A stretch of DNA of 16,498 nt from Deinococcus planocerae (GCF_002869765.1 NZ_PNOR01000056.1:1-16498), one strand, 5' to 3'. Numbered from the stretch's first letter, positions 8,222 to 15,045 are shown. Made by a program: numbers and translations. Notes: generated by a model from the letters alone, not told the origin.

Positions 8222-8640
8222 CCTTGTGGGTGCCCCCGTAGGCAAGCGCCAGACCCTCAGGACTCGACACGCCCGTCGCTCGCTTACTCGGTCGGTTCCT
8301 TCGCTGGACGGGCTTCAGCGCTTTTTGAGATCACGTCCTGGAGCATCACCTGATCCATGCTCAGGTCCGCCACCAGCGGCCCCGGTTTCCGGTTCTCTTC
8401 CTCGAACTGCGTCGCCTGAGGCAGCTCGGGGTCCCCGAGCCCCACGTCCTTCTTGCGCCAGTGGAAGAACGTGGACTCAGCGATGCCCCGGGAAGCGGCA
8501 GATTTCGCCGACGCAGATGCCACTCTCCGCTTGTTTAAGGGCGAAGCCGATCTGTTCCTCGGTGTGCTTTTTTCCCTTCATGCTGGCCTCCGGGGGTCTA
8601 TCCCTTCAAGATGCCAGACTCGCTATTCTCATCTGGGCCG
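8222..8640 (-). mobile_element. Decayed, truncated IS3-family insertion sequence
   Basis: The segment carries a frameshifted orfA and, immediately after it on the minus strand, the start of orfB: 8287-8255 encodes VSERRACRVLR, a characteristic N-terminal motif of IS3 OrfB. OrfB is lost within about 25 codons and no DDE catalytic domain remains. Outer limits are approximate because I could not identify both terminal inverted repeats. The remnant adjoins the 3' end of the TPR-like gene and suggests past IS activity at the border of the low-GC cassette. Confidence 0.65.
8284..8581 (-). pseudogene. IS3-family transposase OrfA, frameshifted
   Basis: From the ATG at 8581 (GGAGG just upstream) the minus strand reads MKGKKHTEEQIGFALKQAES, then GICVGEICR, the standard N-terminus of an IS3-family OrfA. 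The frame is lost at the next codons (FPGHR, stop). The adjoining frame resumes with GIAESTFFHWRKKDVGLGDP, then LVADLSMDQVMLQDVISKSA, the rest of the HTH and leucine-zipper region. Joining the two needs one small indel near 8480. It cannot make a functional protein. Confidence 0.75.
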
Positions 8641-8765
8641 ATTCGGTCGGAGCAGGTCACGCAGGTCTCCAGAAGGGCGCCGGGGGCGCGGGGAGGGCGT
8701 CCACCAATCCCCCGCCCAGAGGTGAGGTCGAGTGGAATCGTGTGCCTTTCTGGCGTCGAGGATCG

Positions 8766-10505
8766 CTACACCTTCAAAAGGGCGAGTGCTTGTAGCAGGC
8801 TGGTGAAGGAGCGTTCTCCCCCCGAAGCCTGCTTGAACAGCGTGTTGATTTGCTCGGCAGGATCAGCTCCCTCACCCTTGACCTGTGGTGCAACAAGGGT
8901 AACGCTCAACCACTCACGCGCTGTCTCCAGGTGCCCCGCGCGCAAGAGCCCAAGCGCGAGGGAGACGGGCGCCACCACCGGCCCCCACACATCGGCCTCG
9001 CCAATCTTTTGCCGGAGGGGTCGTAGCTGGAAGTTGGTGTTCGCGTTGAGTGAGGGCCGATGCTCGTTCCCCAAAGCGCCCAACGTCAGGCTCAAAGCGA
9101 GGGGCGGCGGCAGTACCGTCAGCTTCCAGCGGCTTCGGCTGGTGATTCTGAAAACATTCTCCAGAGCTATCCGGCACTCTGTAATTCCATCTGGCATTCG
9201 CCCGAGGTAGGCGGTGGCACCCGGCATCCAGCGGGCCGTTAAGTGGGCCAAGCCCTCGGGATCGGCGTTGTTCACCTTGCGGGCATCCCTGTAAATTTGT
9301 CGCGCCTCTTCCTCCAGCTCGTGCATGGGCTTGATAAGCTGGGGAAGCGTAGTCATGCCAAGCTCCAAATGAATTGCATTGATCCACACTCGATATAAGA
9401 AGTCATCTGAGTGGGGGGGTTGAATTATTCTCAACTCGTCTAGGGCTAAAGCATACTCACGCAGACCCAACCTGGCGCGCGCCCTTAGCCAACGTTCAAT
9501 GGTTGAGTCACGAGTCAAGCGGGTGTCAACGCCCTCGTTGGTAATTTCCACCATCCGCAAATAGTGTTGACGCTGTTGCTGTGTGCGGTGTGGGCCTTCG
9601 GCCATTGCGCGCCCTAATTCTTGAAAGGCTTCAATCTGCCACCTGTATCGTTTAATTCTATCCCAGTCTGTCGGCAGCTCGGTGGACAGGTCCAGTTGGC
9701 CTGCTTGCACCTGATTCCAGAGAAAATAGTTTTTAAGCTGAATAGAATCGGAGGACTTCTTCAAGCCCTCTTCAAAAAGGAGCTTGCACTTCCTGTAGTC
9801 CCCTATATGAAGGTAAGCATGTGCCATGTTCGCAATTACTGATTCATAGGAGTCTTCCATGCTAGGAGGCGGTGTACGTTGTAGCTGAGGGTATCCAAGT
9901 GCAATTATCTGACTGTAGCTATCAACATTAGTTAATGCAGTGACACAGAAGTTTGTGGTGCGGTCACTCAACTCCTCATGCCCAATGATTTCGGCTATCA
10001 CCAGAAGACGGTTGATCAATCTCTCTAATTCCTTAGCCTCATTGAGTGTTAATGCAGTAACTGCCATCGCGTGATAAATTCTGTATTCCGCTTCAATCGG
10101 TAACATCCCGGTACAGTGTAAATTGCGAAGATCATTAAGATACTCATTTAGAAGCTCCATCCCCCCGGAGGTAGTCTTCTCGTTCTTCTCGCCTTCGAGC
10201 AGACTCCTTTGAATGCCGAGGTGGTGGACGGAGGTTGCGATGATAATCTTCAGTAATTTGTCGGAAGTCGCCCTATATGCGGGTCTCAGACAGGCCAGAC
10301 CTGTTTCCTTGGTGAAGCCTGGGGTACGCATCAAATGGGTAAACGCTCTAAAATTACCCAAAGCACTTCCATCAGATAAAAAAGCATCGGCTATCTCTTG
10401 TTGTGATGCTCCCTCTGCCGAGGCTCTTGCAGTCCACGACAGCACATCCGGCCAATTGGCAAGATCGAGGTTTTTATCTAGTTCAAGGGATACTTGGGTA
10501 GACAT
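8766..10505 (-). CDS. Large TPR-like helical-repeat protein, candidate peptide receptor or regulator
   Basis: The product is 579 residues from the ATG at 10505, or 589 from a GTG at 10535. Most of it is helix-rich with TPR-like spacing, for example ANMAHAYLHIGDYRKCKLLF, YALALDELRIIQPPHS and ALGLLRAGHLETAREWLSV. There is no signal peptide, membrane segment or clear enzymatic motif, so it is probably a cytoplasmic protein-binding scaffold. I see no convincing helix-turn-helix. It lies downstream of a small secreted-peptide gene and an oligoendopeptidase gene on the same strand, hence the suggestion that it is the intracellular partner of the peptide, as Rap proteins are of Phr peptides. The ATG at 10505 is preferred because the proposed promoter would start transcription near 10529; neither start has a good ribosome-binding site. 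Codon use and GC are lower than the backbone, especially in the N-terminal two thirds. Confidence 0.75.
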   Translation of the reverse strand: MSTQVSLELDKNLDLANWPDVLSWTARASAEGASQQEIADAFLSDGSALGNFRAFTHLMRTPGFTKETGLACLRPAYRATSDKLLKIIIATSVHHLGIQRSLLEGEKNEKTTSGGMELLNEYLNDLRNLHCTGMLPIEAEYRIYHAMAVTALTLNEAKELERLINRLLVIAEIIGHEELSDRTTNFCVTALTNVDSYSQIIALGYPQLQRTPPPSMEDSYESVIANMAHAYLHIGDYRKCKLLFEEGLKKSSDSIQLKNYFLWNQVQAGQLDLSTELPTDWDRIKRYRWQIEAFQELGRAMAEGPHRTQQQRQHYLRMVEITNEGVDTRLTRDSTIERWLRARARLGLREYALALDELRIIQPPHSDDFLYRVWINAIHLELGMTTLPQLIKPMHELEEEARQIYRDARKVNNADPEGLAHLTARWMPGATAYLGRMPDGITECRIALENVFRITSRSRWKLTVLPPPLALSLTLGALGNEHRPSLNANTNFQLRPLRQKIGEADVWGPVVAPVSLALGLLRAGHLETAREWLSVTLVAPQVKGEGADPAEQINTLFKQASGGERSFTSLLQALALLKV

Positions 10506-10526
10506 GATACGTTTCAAAGCAGAAGA

Positions 10527-10565
10527 CTGTGACACATAATCAGAAAATTCGATCTTGTGTCACAG
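10527..10565 (-). promoter_or_regulatory. Promoter of the TPR-like gene bracketed by two palindromic operator-like sites
   Basis: CTGTGACACA (plus strand, 10527-10536) and TGTGTCACAG (10556-10565) form a perfect 10-bp inverted repeat around a 19-bp AT-rich spacer. Each arm is itself a TGTG(A/T)CACA palindrome, and the sites are 29 bp apart. Read on the minus strand, the upstream site contains GTGACA (10563-10558), a 5/6 match to a -35 box. GATTAT (10541-10536) follows at 16 bp as a plausible -10. A bound protein would cover both the -35 and the start point. The promoter and operator roles are inferred. Confidence 0.5.
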
Positions 10566-10598
10566 CCAGCATCGTAGAAATCAGTCGCCCGCAACAGT

Positions 10599-10629
10599 GA
10601 GCAAAGACTCGCTACGGAGAGCCTTGCTC
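10599..10629 (-). terminator. Hairpin between the peptide gene and the TPR-like gene
   Basis: On the minus strand GAGCAAGG at 10629-10622 can pair with CTTTGCTC at 10606-10599, with extra internal pairing and one bulge. The left arm overlaps the stop codon of the peptide gene. No T-run follows, so it is not a classical terminator. It could be a weak attenuator or an RNA-stability element that makes peptide transcript exceed TPR transcript, a common arrangement for peptide and receptor genes. Confidence 0.35.
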
Positions 10630-10789
10630 AGTTCATTACCCCGTAGTCACCCGCACCACCATCATCCGGATGGTTCGTGCCGACGGGAGCGGAGTTGCCT
10701 TGAGCCGCAGCTACCGCGCTGTTGAAGCTGGTGGCTCCGAGAACGAACATGGTAAGAACACTGACAGCCAGACGCAAAACCTTCTTCAT
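10628..10789 (-). CDS. 53-aa secreted small peptide precursor, candidate signalling peptide
   Basis: The minus strand from the ATG at 10789 encodes 53 residues. It begins MKKVLRLAVSVLTMFVLGAT and has a clear Sec signal peptide: a Lys/Lys/Arg start, a hydrophobic core, and a likely cleavage near residues 26-29 in SAVAAAQ. The mature part is about 25 residues, Gly/Asp-rich, and ends GGAGDYGVMN. It has no Cys and no lipobox. GGGGGGAAG just before the ATG is a usable ribosome-binding site. The gene starts 31 bp after the stop of the oligoendopeptidase gene and precedes the TPR-like gene, so a three-gene unit is likely. The short size, signal sequence and hydrophilic tail recall Phr/PapR-type pro-peptides. 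A small envelope protein or bacteriocin is the alternative. Confidence 0.7.
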   Translation of the reverse strand: MKKVLRLAVSVLTMFVLGATSFNSAVAAAQGNSAPVGTNHPDDGGAGDYGVMN

Positions 10790-10820
10790 AACTTCCCCCC
10801 CAGATTTTTGAACTGAGAGG

Positions 10821-12464
10821 TTAGCGTACCATCATGCGGGATCGAAGATCATTAGACGTATGGGCAAGTACTTCTTCATTAAATTGTAAGTCCACACCCG
10901 CTTCCCGAAAAAGTTCCCTAGTGGGTCGGGTGTATCCCAGACGCATAGCAGATTTGAGTCTCGATAAAGCTCCTCCGGGATTCTTCTGGTACGCGCTTTG
11001 GAATTGCAGAGCCGTGACCCAGGCGACTGCGTATTCGAATCTGTAGAAGGGGCTGCTAAACAGTGTGAAATTTTTCCAGAAGTACGGTCTCAAGTGGGCG
11101 GCGTCGCCCCACTCAACCCCAGTAGGGTATTGAGCATCCACTTGTTCGTATATAACAGTAATCATTGATTTGTTTAGGGACTGTTCTTGATAAACTTTTT
11201 CCTGGAATTCATCCAATTTACACGTGTTGAGAATCTCAAAACATATTCTCTCAAGAAGAAGATAGTTGACAACTTTCAAGTCCTCTTGCTCAAAGAACTC
11301 CCATAGAAGTGGGGTCGTTACTAACTCAAAAGTTTGTGAAACGAATTCAGCAAATTCGAGGGGAGGAGTGTATACCTCGTAGGGTTGTCCCTTCGGGGCC
11401 ATAGCGTAATGTATCGCGTGACCAAGTTCATGAAAGAGCAGGTGAATATTGAAGGAGCGCGGTCCTATGTGCATGATGACAAACGACTGTTCGGTTTCTG
11501 GTAAGATGCTCGAATAGCCGTTGCGTGCTTTGTCTGGACGGGATTCTATGTCGATCAAATCTTGGGATTCAAGATCGCGAAATACATCCCCAAACTCGGT
11601 GTCGAGTCGGTCAAGGACTTTTGCCGCCCGGCTGAGTGCGTCCACATCATCCGTAAATTGCGCCATTGGTGTACCACCAAACGGATTCAACATGTTGTCC
11701 CAAGGCCGCAGTTCCGTAACGCCTAAGGATTGTTTACGAAGCCTACGAAGTTCGAGAAAAAGAGGGACAATATATTTCTTTACCGATTCTCTAAATCTGA
11801 CTGTATCTTGTGGTGTATAGGCTTTGTTGCGAAGAGGACCCTTTGCCAGAGCATAATCATAATAGTTCGCGTAACCGCTTTGTTCTGCGATACGTGTGCG
11901 TATGCGGTGCAATTCTACGAATAAGTCGTCAAGTTCATCATCCTTCTGATGCTCACTGCCAATCAAACCCAAGTAAGCTTTTCGGCGCTCTTCTCGGTTA
12001 GGATGTTGTAATTTTGCAGCGAGCTGCCCCGGTTGGACCTCCTCGCCGTCCACCAAATACAACGTCGAGGCGCGAATCTGCTGAAACGATTTCCCAAGTT
12101 GATTTTCCTCACCTTGAAGTGCGAGAAGATCGTCTGAAGGCTGATCGTCTGTAGCCGCTTCAACAAACTGCTGCCAAGTGGTCGGATAGTTTAAGCCTCT
12201 CGCGGCGACCCGTCGGATGAATTGTTTGGAAGCAGCGGCAAGCTTGGGGAAGTAGTTACGAACAAAATTATCATGGGCCCCCTTGACCTGAGCATCCGTG
12301 GAATGGGCGTAGTAGGCGCGAATCAATTCCCCTCGCGTCTGGTAGAGCGCTCGATTGAGAGAGAGCCAGTCCTCGAGAGCCTGCGGCGCAGTCTCGGGGT
12401 TCAGTGGCGAGGCCAGGAGGGTGGAGAAACGCTGGTCTAGAAGCTCCCATGCAGGATTCGTCAT
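10821..12464 (-). CDS. M3-family oligoendopeptidase (PepF/thimet-like zinc peptidase)
   Basis: From the ATG at 12464 the product is 547 residues, near the usual size of M3-family oligoendopeptidases. The zinc site is HELGH at about 345-349 (NIHLLFHELGHAIHYAM), with the third ligand Glu near 373 in LEFAEFVSQTFELV. Other family features include GYANYYDYAL and, near the C-terminus, FSSPFYRFEYAVAW. There is no signal peptide, so it is cytoplasmic and would cut short peptides. AAGGTG (12476-12471) lies six bases before the ATG. An ATG at 12509 would add 15 unlikely residues. It is the first gene of the lower-GC cassette, 31 bp ahead of the secreted-peptide gene, so maturing or destroying that peptide is an attractive inference. 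Confidence 0.9.
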   Translation of the reverse strand: MTNPAWELLDQRFSTLLASPLNPETAPQALEDWLSLNRALYQTRGELIRAYYAHSTDAQVKGAHDNFVRNYFPKLAAASKQFIRRVAARGLNYPTTWQQFVEAATDDQPSDDLLALQGEENQLGKSFQQIRASTLYLVDGEEVQPGQLAAKLQHPNREERRKAYLGLIGSEHQKDDELDDLFVELHRIRTRIAEQSGYANYYDYALAKGPLRNKAYTPQDTVRFRESVKKYIVPLFLELRRLRKQSLGVTELRPWDNMLNPFGGTPMAQFTDDVDALSRAAKVLDRLDTEFGDVFRDLESQDLIDIESRPDKARNGYSSILPETEQSFVIMHIGPRSFNIHLLFHELGHAIHYAMAPKGQPYEVYTPPLEFAEFVSQTFELVTTPLLWEFFEQEDLKVVNYLLLERICFEILNTCKLDEFQEKVYQEQSLNKSMITVIYEQVDAQYPTGVEWGDAAHLRPYFWKNFTLFSSPFYRFEYAVAWVTALQFQSAYQKNPGGALSRLKSAMRLGYTRPTRELFREAGVDLQFNEEVLAHTSNDLRSRMMVR

Positions 12465-12486
12465 ATTCGTCACCTTGAAGATGCCG

Positions 12487-12495
12487 AGTATCTTA
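12487..12495 (-). promoter_or_regulatory. Possible -10 element of the oligoendopeptidase gene
   Basis: The minus strand reads TAAGATACT at 12495-12487, offering TAAGAT or GATACT as a -10 hexamer. Transcription would start near 12480, leaving a short leader that contains the AAGGTG ribosome-binding site. No clear -35 is visible. Confidence 0.35.
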
Positions 12496-12521
12496 CCCTG
12501 CTTTCGCATCCGGCCCCACCT

Positions 12522-12565
12522 GCATCAACAGGGAGAGACACGCCCTCTCCCTGTTGATGCTTTTT
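12522..12565 (+). terminator. Strong Rho-independent terminator
   Basis: GCATCAACAGGGAGAG (12522-12537) pairs perfectly with CTCTCCCTGTTGATGC (12545-12560) around a 7-nt loop, followed by TTTTT at 12561-12565. It works in the plus direction only. It sits between two divergently transcribed genes, with no plus-strand gene ending into it. It may be the leftover 3' end of a displaced transcription unit, or an insulator protecting the nucleotidase promoter. Confidence 0.85.
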
Positions 12566-12679
12566 CCAGGTAGGTAGGGGGCAAACGCGACTTGGGGGAA
12601 CCTTCGCCCCTCCCCGCTTTGGCAGTTTGCCACTGGCCCTCTCCACCACCTTGCGCCTGAAGACTTTCTGTACGACCCG

Positions 12680-12685
12680 TATAGT
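12680..12685 (+). promoter_or_regulatory. Leaderless -10 promoter element of the nucleotidase gene
   Basis: TATAGT at 12680-12685 is followed by seven bases (cgagctt) and then the GTG at 12693. No Shine-Dalgarno sequence is present. This matches the leaderless pattern seen at three other genes here and supports the GTG at 12693 over the upstream in-frame start at 12627. The -35 is weak. Confidence 0.55.
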
Positions 12686-12692
12686 CGAGCTT

Positions 12693-14156
12693 GTGCCCCG
12701 CCTGACGTTTCTGCACACCAACGACATCCACGGCCACCTGCCCGAACTGGCCCGCCTGACCGCCCTCGCTCACCGCGAGCGCGCCCGGGCGGAGGCCGAG
12801 GGGCGCACCGTGTACCGCTGGGATGCCGGGGACGCCTTCGACCGCCGCTTCGAGGCCGGGCGCCTCACGCGCGGCGCGGCCCTCCCCCCCGTGCTGGCGG
12901 CGAGCGGCGTGACCCTCCAGACGGTCGGCAACGATATCGGGCTCGTCTACGGCATGGGCGCCCTCACCCGCATGGCCCAGCGTGCCCCCTACCCGATGCT
13001 CGCGGCCAACCTGCGGGACGGCGAGGGTCCGCTCGTCGAGGGCTTGCGCGAAAGCGTGCTGCTCGACGGCCCCGACGGGCTCAAGATCGGCGTGTTCGGC
13101 CTGACCGCTCCCTGGGATGGTCTGTACGGGATCTACGGCCTGCACCTGCCCGACGAGCGGGAGGTGGCCGCCCGGCTGCGCGATGAGCTGTGGGCGGCGG
13201 GCGCGCAGGTGGTGATCCTGCTCTCGCACCTCGGCCTGGAGGACGACCGCCAGCTCGCCGCCGCCGTGCCGGGCCTCGACCTGATCATCGGCGCACACTC
13301 CCACGACCTGCTCCCGGAGGGTGAGTGGGTGGGGGGCACCCTGATCGTCCAGGCAGGCGACCGGGCAAAGTATCTGGGCCGCGTGGACCTGGACCTCGGC
13401 CCGGATGGGAAGGTCAGCCGCGCCACCGCGACGGTCCTCCCGGTCCCCGAGGACACCCCGCCGGACGACTACGTGGAAAGGGCGCTGGAGGAACTGGAGC
13501 GCGAGCTGGAAGGCGTCCGGCATGAAGTGGTCGGACACCTCACCGCGCCGCTGCCCCTCAACCACTTCCACGACTCGGCGCTGGCGAACTTCGCCGCCGA
13601 GGCCCTGCGCACCCGGGCAGGCGCCGAGATCGGCCTGGTGGCGAGCGGCACCCTGCACGCTCCTCTGGACGCGGGGCCGGTGACTCGTGGGGCGCTGGTG
13701 AATACCGCCGGGCTGGTGCCCGTGAACCCGTTGGTCTCGGCGGTGACTGGCCGGGCCCTGCTGGGGGCGCTGGAGCGGTCGCTCGATCCGGCGGTCATCG
13801 GGGTTCGTCATCACGGGATGCGCGGCACGCCCATCGGCCTGCTCGGGCTGAGCGGCCTGCACGTCCAGGTGGACGACGGGGCGGACGTAAGGCAGCGGGT
13901 GCGGGAAGTGTGGGTGGGTGGAGCGGCCCTCGACCCCGAGCGCACCTACCGGGTCGCCCACACCGACTTGGAGACCGAACCGGGCACCTTCCTGTCTGGG
14001 GCCGGGGTCAGCGGAACCCAGGCTGATGCCAGCCTCCTGCTGGAGGACGTGCTCCGCGAGCACCTGGCAAGCTTCTCTCCCGTCAGCCCTCCGGCCTCGG
14101 CACCCTGGGCAGGGGTAGAACACCTGGGGCTGGAGGAGCAGACCAGCCGCTCTTAG
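12693..14156 (+). CDS. 5'-nucleotidase/UDP-sugar-hydrolase-type metallophosphatase
   Basis: From the GTG at 12693 the product is 487 residues and opens directly with the calcineurin-like motif LTFLHTNDIHGHL (Asp11, His13). The other metallophosphoesterase motifs follow in order: WDAGDAFD (Asp47), GND (Asn80-Asp81), LLSHLGLEDD (His179) and IIGAHSHDLLPEG (His202, His204). From about residue 280 there is a 5'-nucleotidase C-terminal domain (LANFAAEALRTRAGAEIGLV) that binds the nucleoside. Unlike periplasmic UshA it lacks a signal peptide and probably acts in the cytoplasm on nucleotides or related phosphoesters. The usual GNHE motif reads GNDI, replacing the His that normally assists catalysis; this may define a subgroup with a different substrate. 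High GC marks it as backbone. Confidence 0.88.
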   Translation: MPRLTFLHTNDIHGHLPELARLTALAHRERARAEAEGRTVYRWDAGDAFDRRFEAGRLTRGAALPPVLAASGVTLQTVGNDIGLVYGMGALTRMAQRAPYPMLAANLRDGEGPLVEGLRESVLLDGPDGLKIGVFGLTAPWDGLYGIYGLHLPDEREVAARLRDELWAAGAQVVILLSHLGLEDDRQLAAAVPGLDLIIGAHSHDLLPEGEWVGGTLIVQAGDRAKYLGRVDLDLGPDGKVSRATATVLPVPEDTPPDDYVERALEELERELEGVRHEVVGHLTAPLPLNHFHDSALANFAAEALRTRAGAEIGLVASGTLHAPLDAGPVTRGALVNTAGLVPVNPLVSAVTGRALLGALERSLDPAVIGVRHHGMRGTPIGLLGLSGLHVQVDDGADVRQRVREVWVGGAALDPERTYRVAHTDLETEPGTFLSGAGVSGTQADASLLLEDVLREHLASFSPVSPPASAPWAGVEHLGLEEQTSRS

Positions 14157-14182
14157 ATCACGTCACGCGCACCAAGAGCTTC

Positions 14183-14208
14183 AAAGATTAGCTTTTATGC
14201 TAATCTTT
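14183..14208 (+). promoter_or_regulatory. Operator and leaderless promoter of the DUF4258/HTH pair
   Basis: AAAGATTAGC (14183-14192) and GCTAATCTTT (14199-14208) form a perfect 10-bp inverted repeat with a 6-bp AT spacer. The right arm contains TAATCT (14201-14206), the -10 hexamer, six bases before the ATG at 14213. A protein bound to the repeat would block the promoter. The HTH protein two genes along is the natural repressor, giving autoregulation typical of toxin-antitoxin operons. Confidence 0.65.
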
Positions 14209-14212
14209 GGGT

Positions 14213-14521
14213 ATGGTCCCGGGCTTCGATTTCAGCACGAGCGAGGTGCTGGAGTGGGAACTCGCCGCGATCTGGAAGGCTCTGGACGAGGATCGCCTGA
14301 TCTTCAGCCGCCACGCCCGCGAGGAACTGAGTCTCGATGCCCTGACCCTCGATGACGTTCTGGACGCCATCAATTTTCCCGATGAGGTCAGCAAGGACCT
14401 CCCCGGCGGCCCCCGCGCCCCGGGCCTGAACTTCGACCGCTTTCTCGGCTCCATGCGCCTGCGGGCCAAGGTCGGCTGGCGCGACGCTACCTACATCGTC
14501 GTCACCGTCATGGCGAACTGA
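14213..14521 (+). CDS. DUF4258-family protein, putative toxin component
   Basis: The 102-residue product contains the DUF4258 hallmark FSRHAREELSLDALTLDDVL (about 32-51), then a beta-rich end with GSMRLRAKVGWRDATYIVVT. DUF4258 proteins have a RelE/HigB-like small fold and are often encoded beside an HTH protein, so a ribonuclease-type toxin is plausible. The activity is not demonstrated for this family in general. The ATG at 14213 is chosen because it lies six bases after the TAATCT -10; a TTG at 14207 would add two residues. The partner gene starts 11 bp after the stop. Confidence 0.75.
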   Translation: MVPGFDFSTSEVLEWELAAIWKALDEDRLIFSRHAREELSLDALTLDDVLDAINFPDEVSKDLPGGPRAPGLNFDRFLGSMRLRAKVGWRDATYIVVTVMAN

Positions 14522-14532
14522 AAGGAGAAGCT

Positions 14533-14964
14533 ATGCCTGTCCGGCCCACCACCTACCAGACCCAGCAGCGCGGCGTGCGAATCACCGTCACGGACGTGCC
14601 AACGACCTTCAGTGACGATGGGGAAGAACTGGGCTTCGCTCTGGGAGTTATGCGCCAACTCGACGCCCTGGTGCAGGAAGCCTTAGTGCAGGCGCCGGAA
14701 GGCGGTGCCGTCCAACTCGCCTACGCCGAGACGGTGCCGCCGCCTGATCCGGTGAGCCTGGAACTGCGGCGGGCGCTGCGACTCCGCAGGATAAACGGCG
14801 CCCAGATGGCCCAGCAGCTCGGCGTGACACCCCCGGTCGTCTCCCGTTGGCTCAGCCCCGACTATCACCAGCATGGAATGGAGACGTTACGGCGCATTGC
14901 CGACGCCCTGGACATGGACGTGGAAGTCAAGCTCAAGCCCAGGAAGCGCAAAACAGCGTCCTAG
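14533..14964 (+). CDS. Xre/HicB-like HTH protein, putative antitoxin and autorepressor
   Basis: The 143-residue product has a C-terminal Cro/C1-type helix-turn-helix at about 75-128 (RLRRINGAQMAQQLGVTPPV, then VSRWLSPDYHQHGMETLRRI and ADALDMDVEVKL). The HGMETLRRIADAL stretch is typical of antitoxin HTH domains. Residues 1-60 form a separate domain that may contact the partner protein. AAAGGAG at 14521-14527 precedes the ATG by five bases, overlapping the partner's stop. Order and spacing indicate a toxin-first operon like HigBA or HicAB. Binding to the palindrome at 14183-14208 is inferred. Confidence 0.8.
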   Translation: MPVRPTTYQTQQRGVRITVTDVPTTFSDDGEELGFALGVMRQLDALVQEALVQAPEGGAVQLAYAETVPPPDPVSLELRRALRLRRINGAQMAQQLGVTPPVVSRWLSPDYHQHGMETLRRIADALDMDVEVKLKPRKRKTAS

Positions 14965-15004
14965 CCATTCCAAGGACCCGTCGGGAGGGCACCGGAAAGC
15001 ACTT

Positions 15005-15045
15005 CATCAACAGGGGGGGGAACGTCGGCCCTCTCGCTGGAATGA
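15005..15045 (+). other. Imperfect relative of the 12522 hairpin, possible decayed terminator
   Basis: CATCAACAGGG (15005-15015) followed by GCCCTCTC (15028-15035) and CTGGAATG repeats the plan of the terminator at 12522-12565, but the distal arm has lost exact complementarity and there is no T-run. It lies 40 bp after the DUF4258/HTH operon. It may be a decayed terminator or a second copy of a dispersed hairpin element. Confidence 0.35.

Noticed and set aside
8082..8270. 62-codon minus-strand frame downstream of the IS3 remnant
   Set aside because: It overlaps the OrfB fragment in another frame and the 13-bp inverted repeat, and has no recognisable content.
12525..14123. 532-codon minus-strand frame opposite the nucleotidase gene
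   Set aside because: Antisense shadow; the plus strand carries all metallophosphatase motifs.
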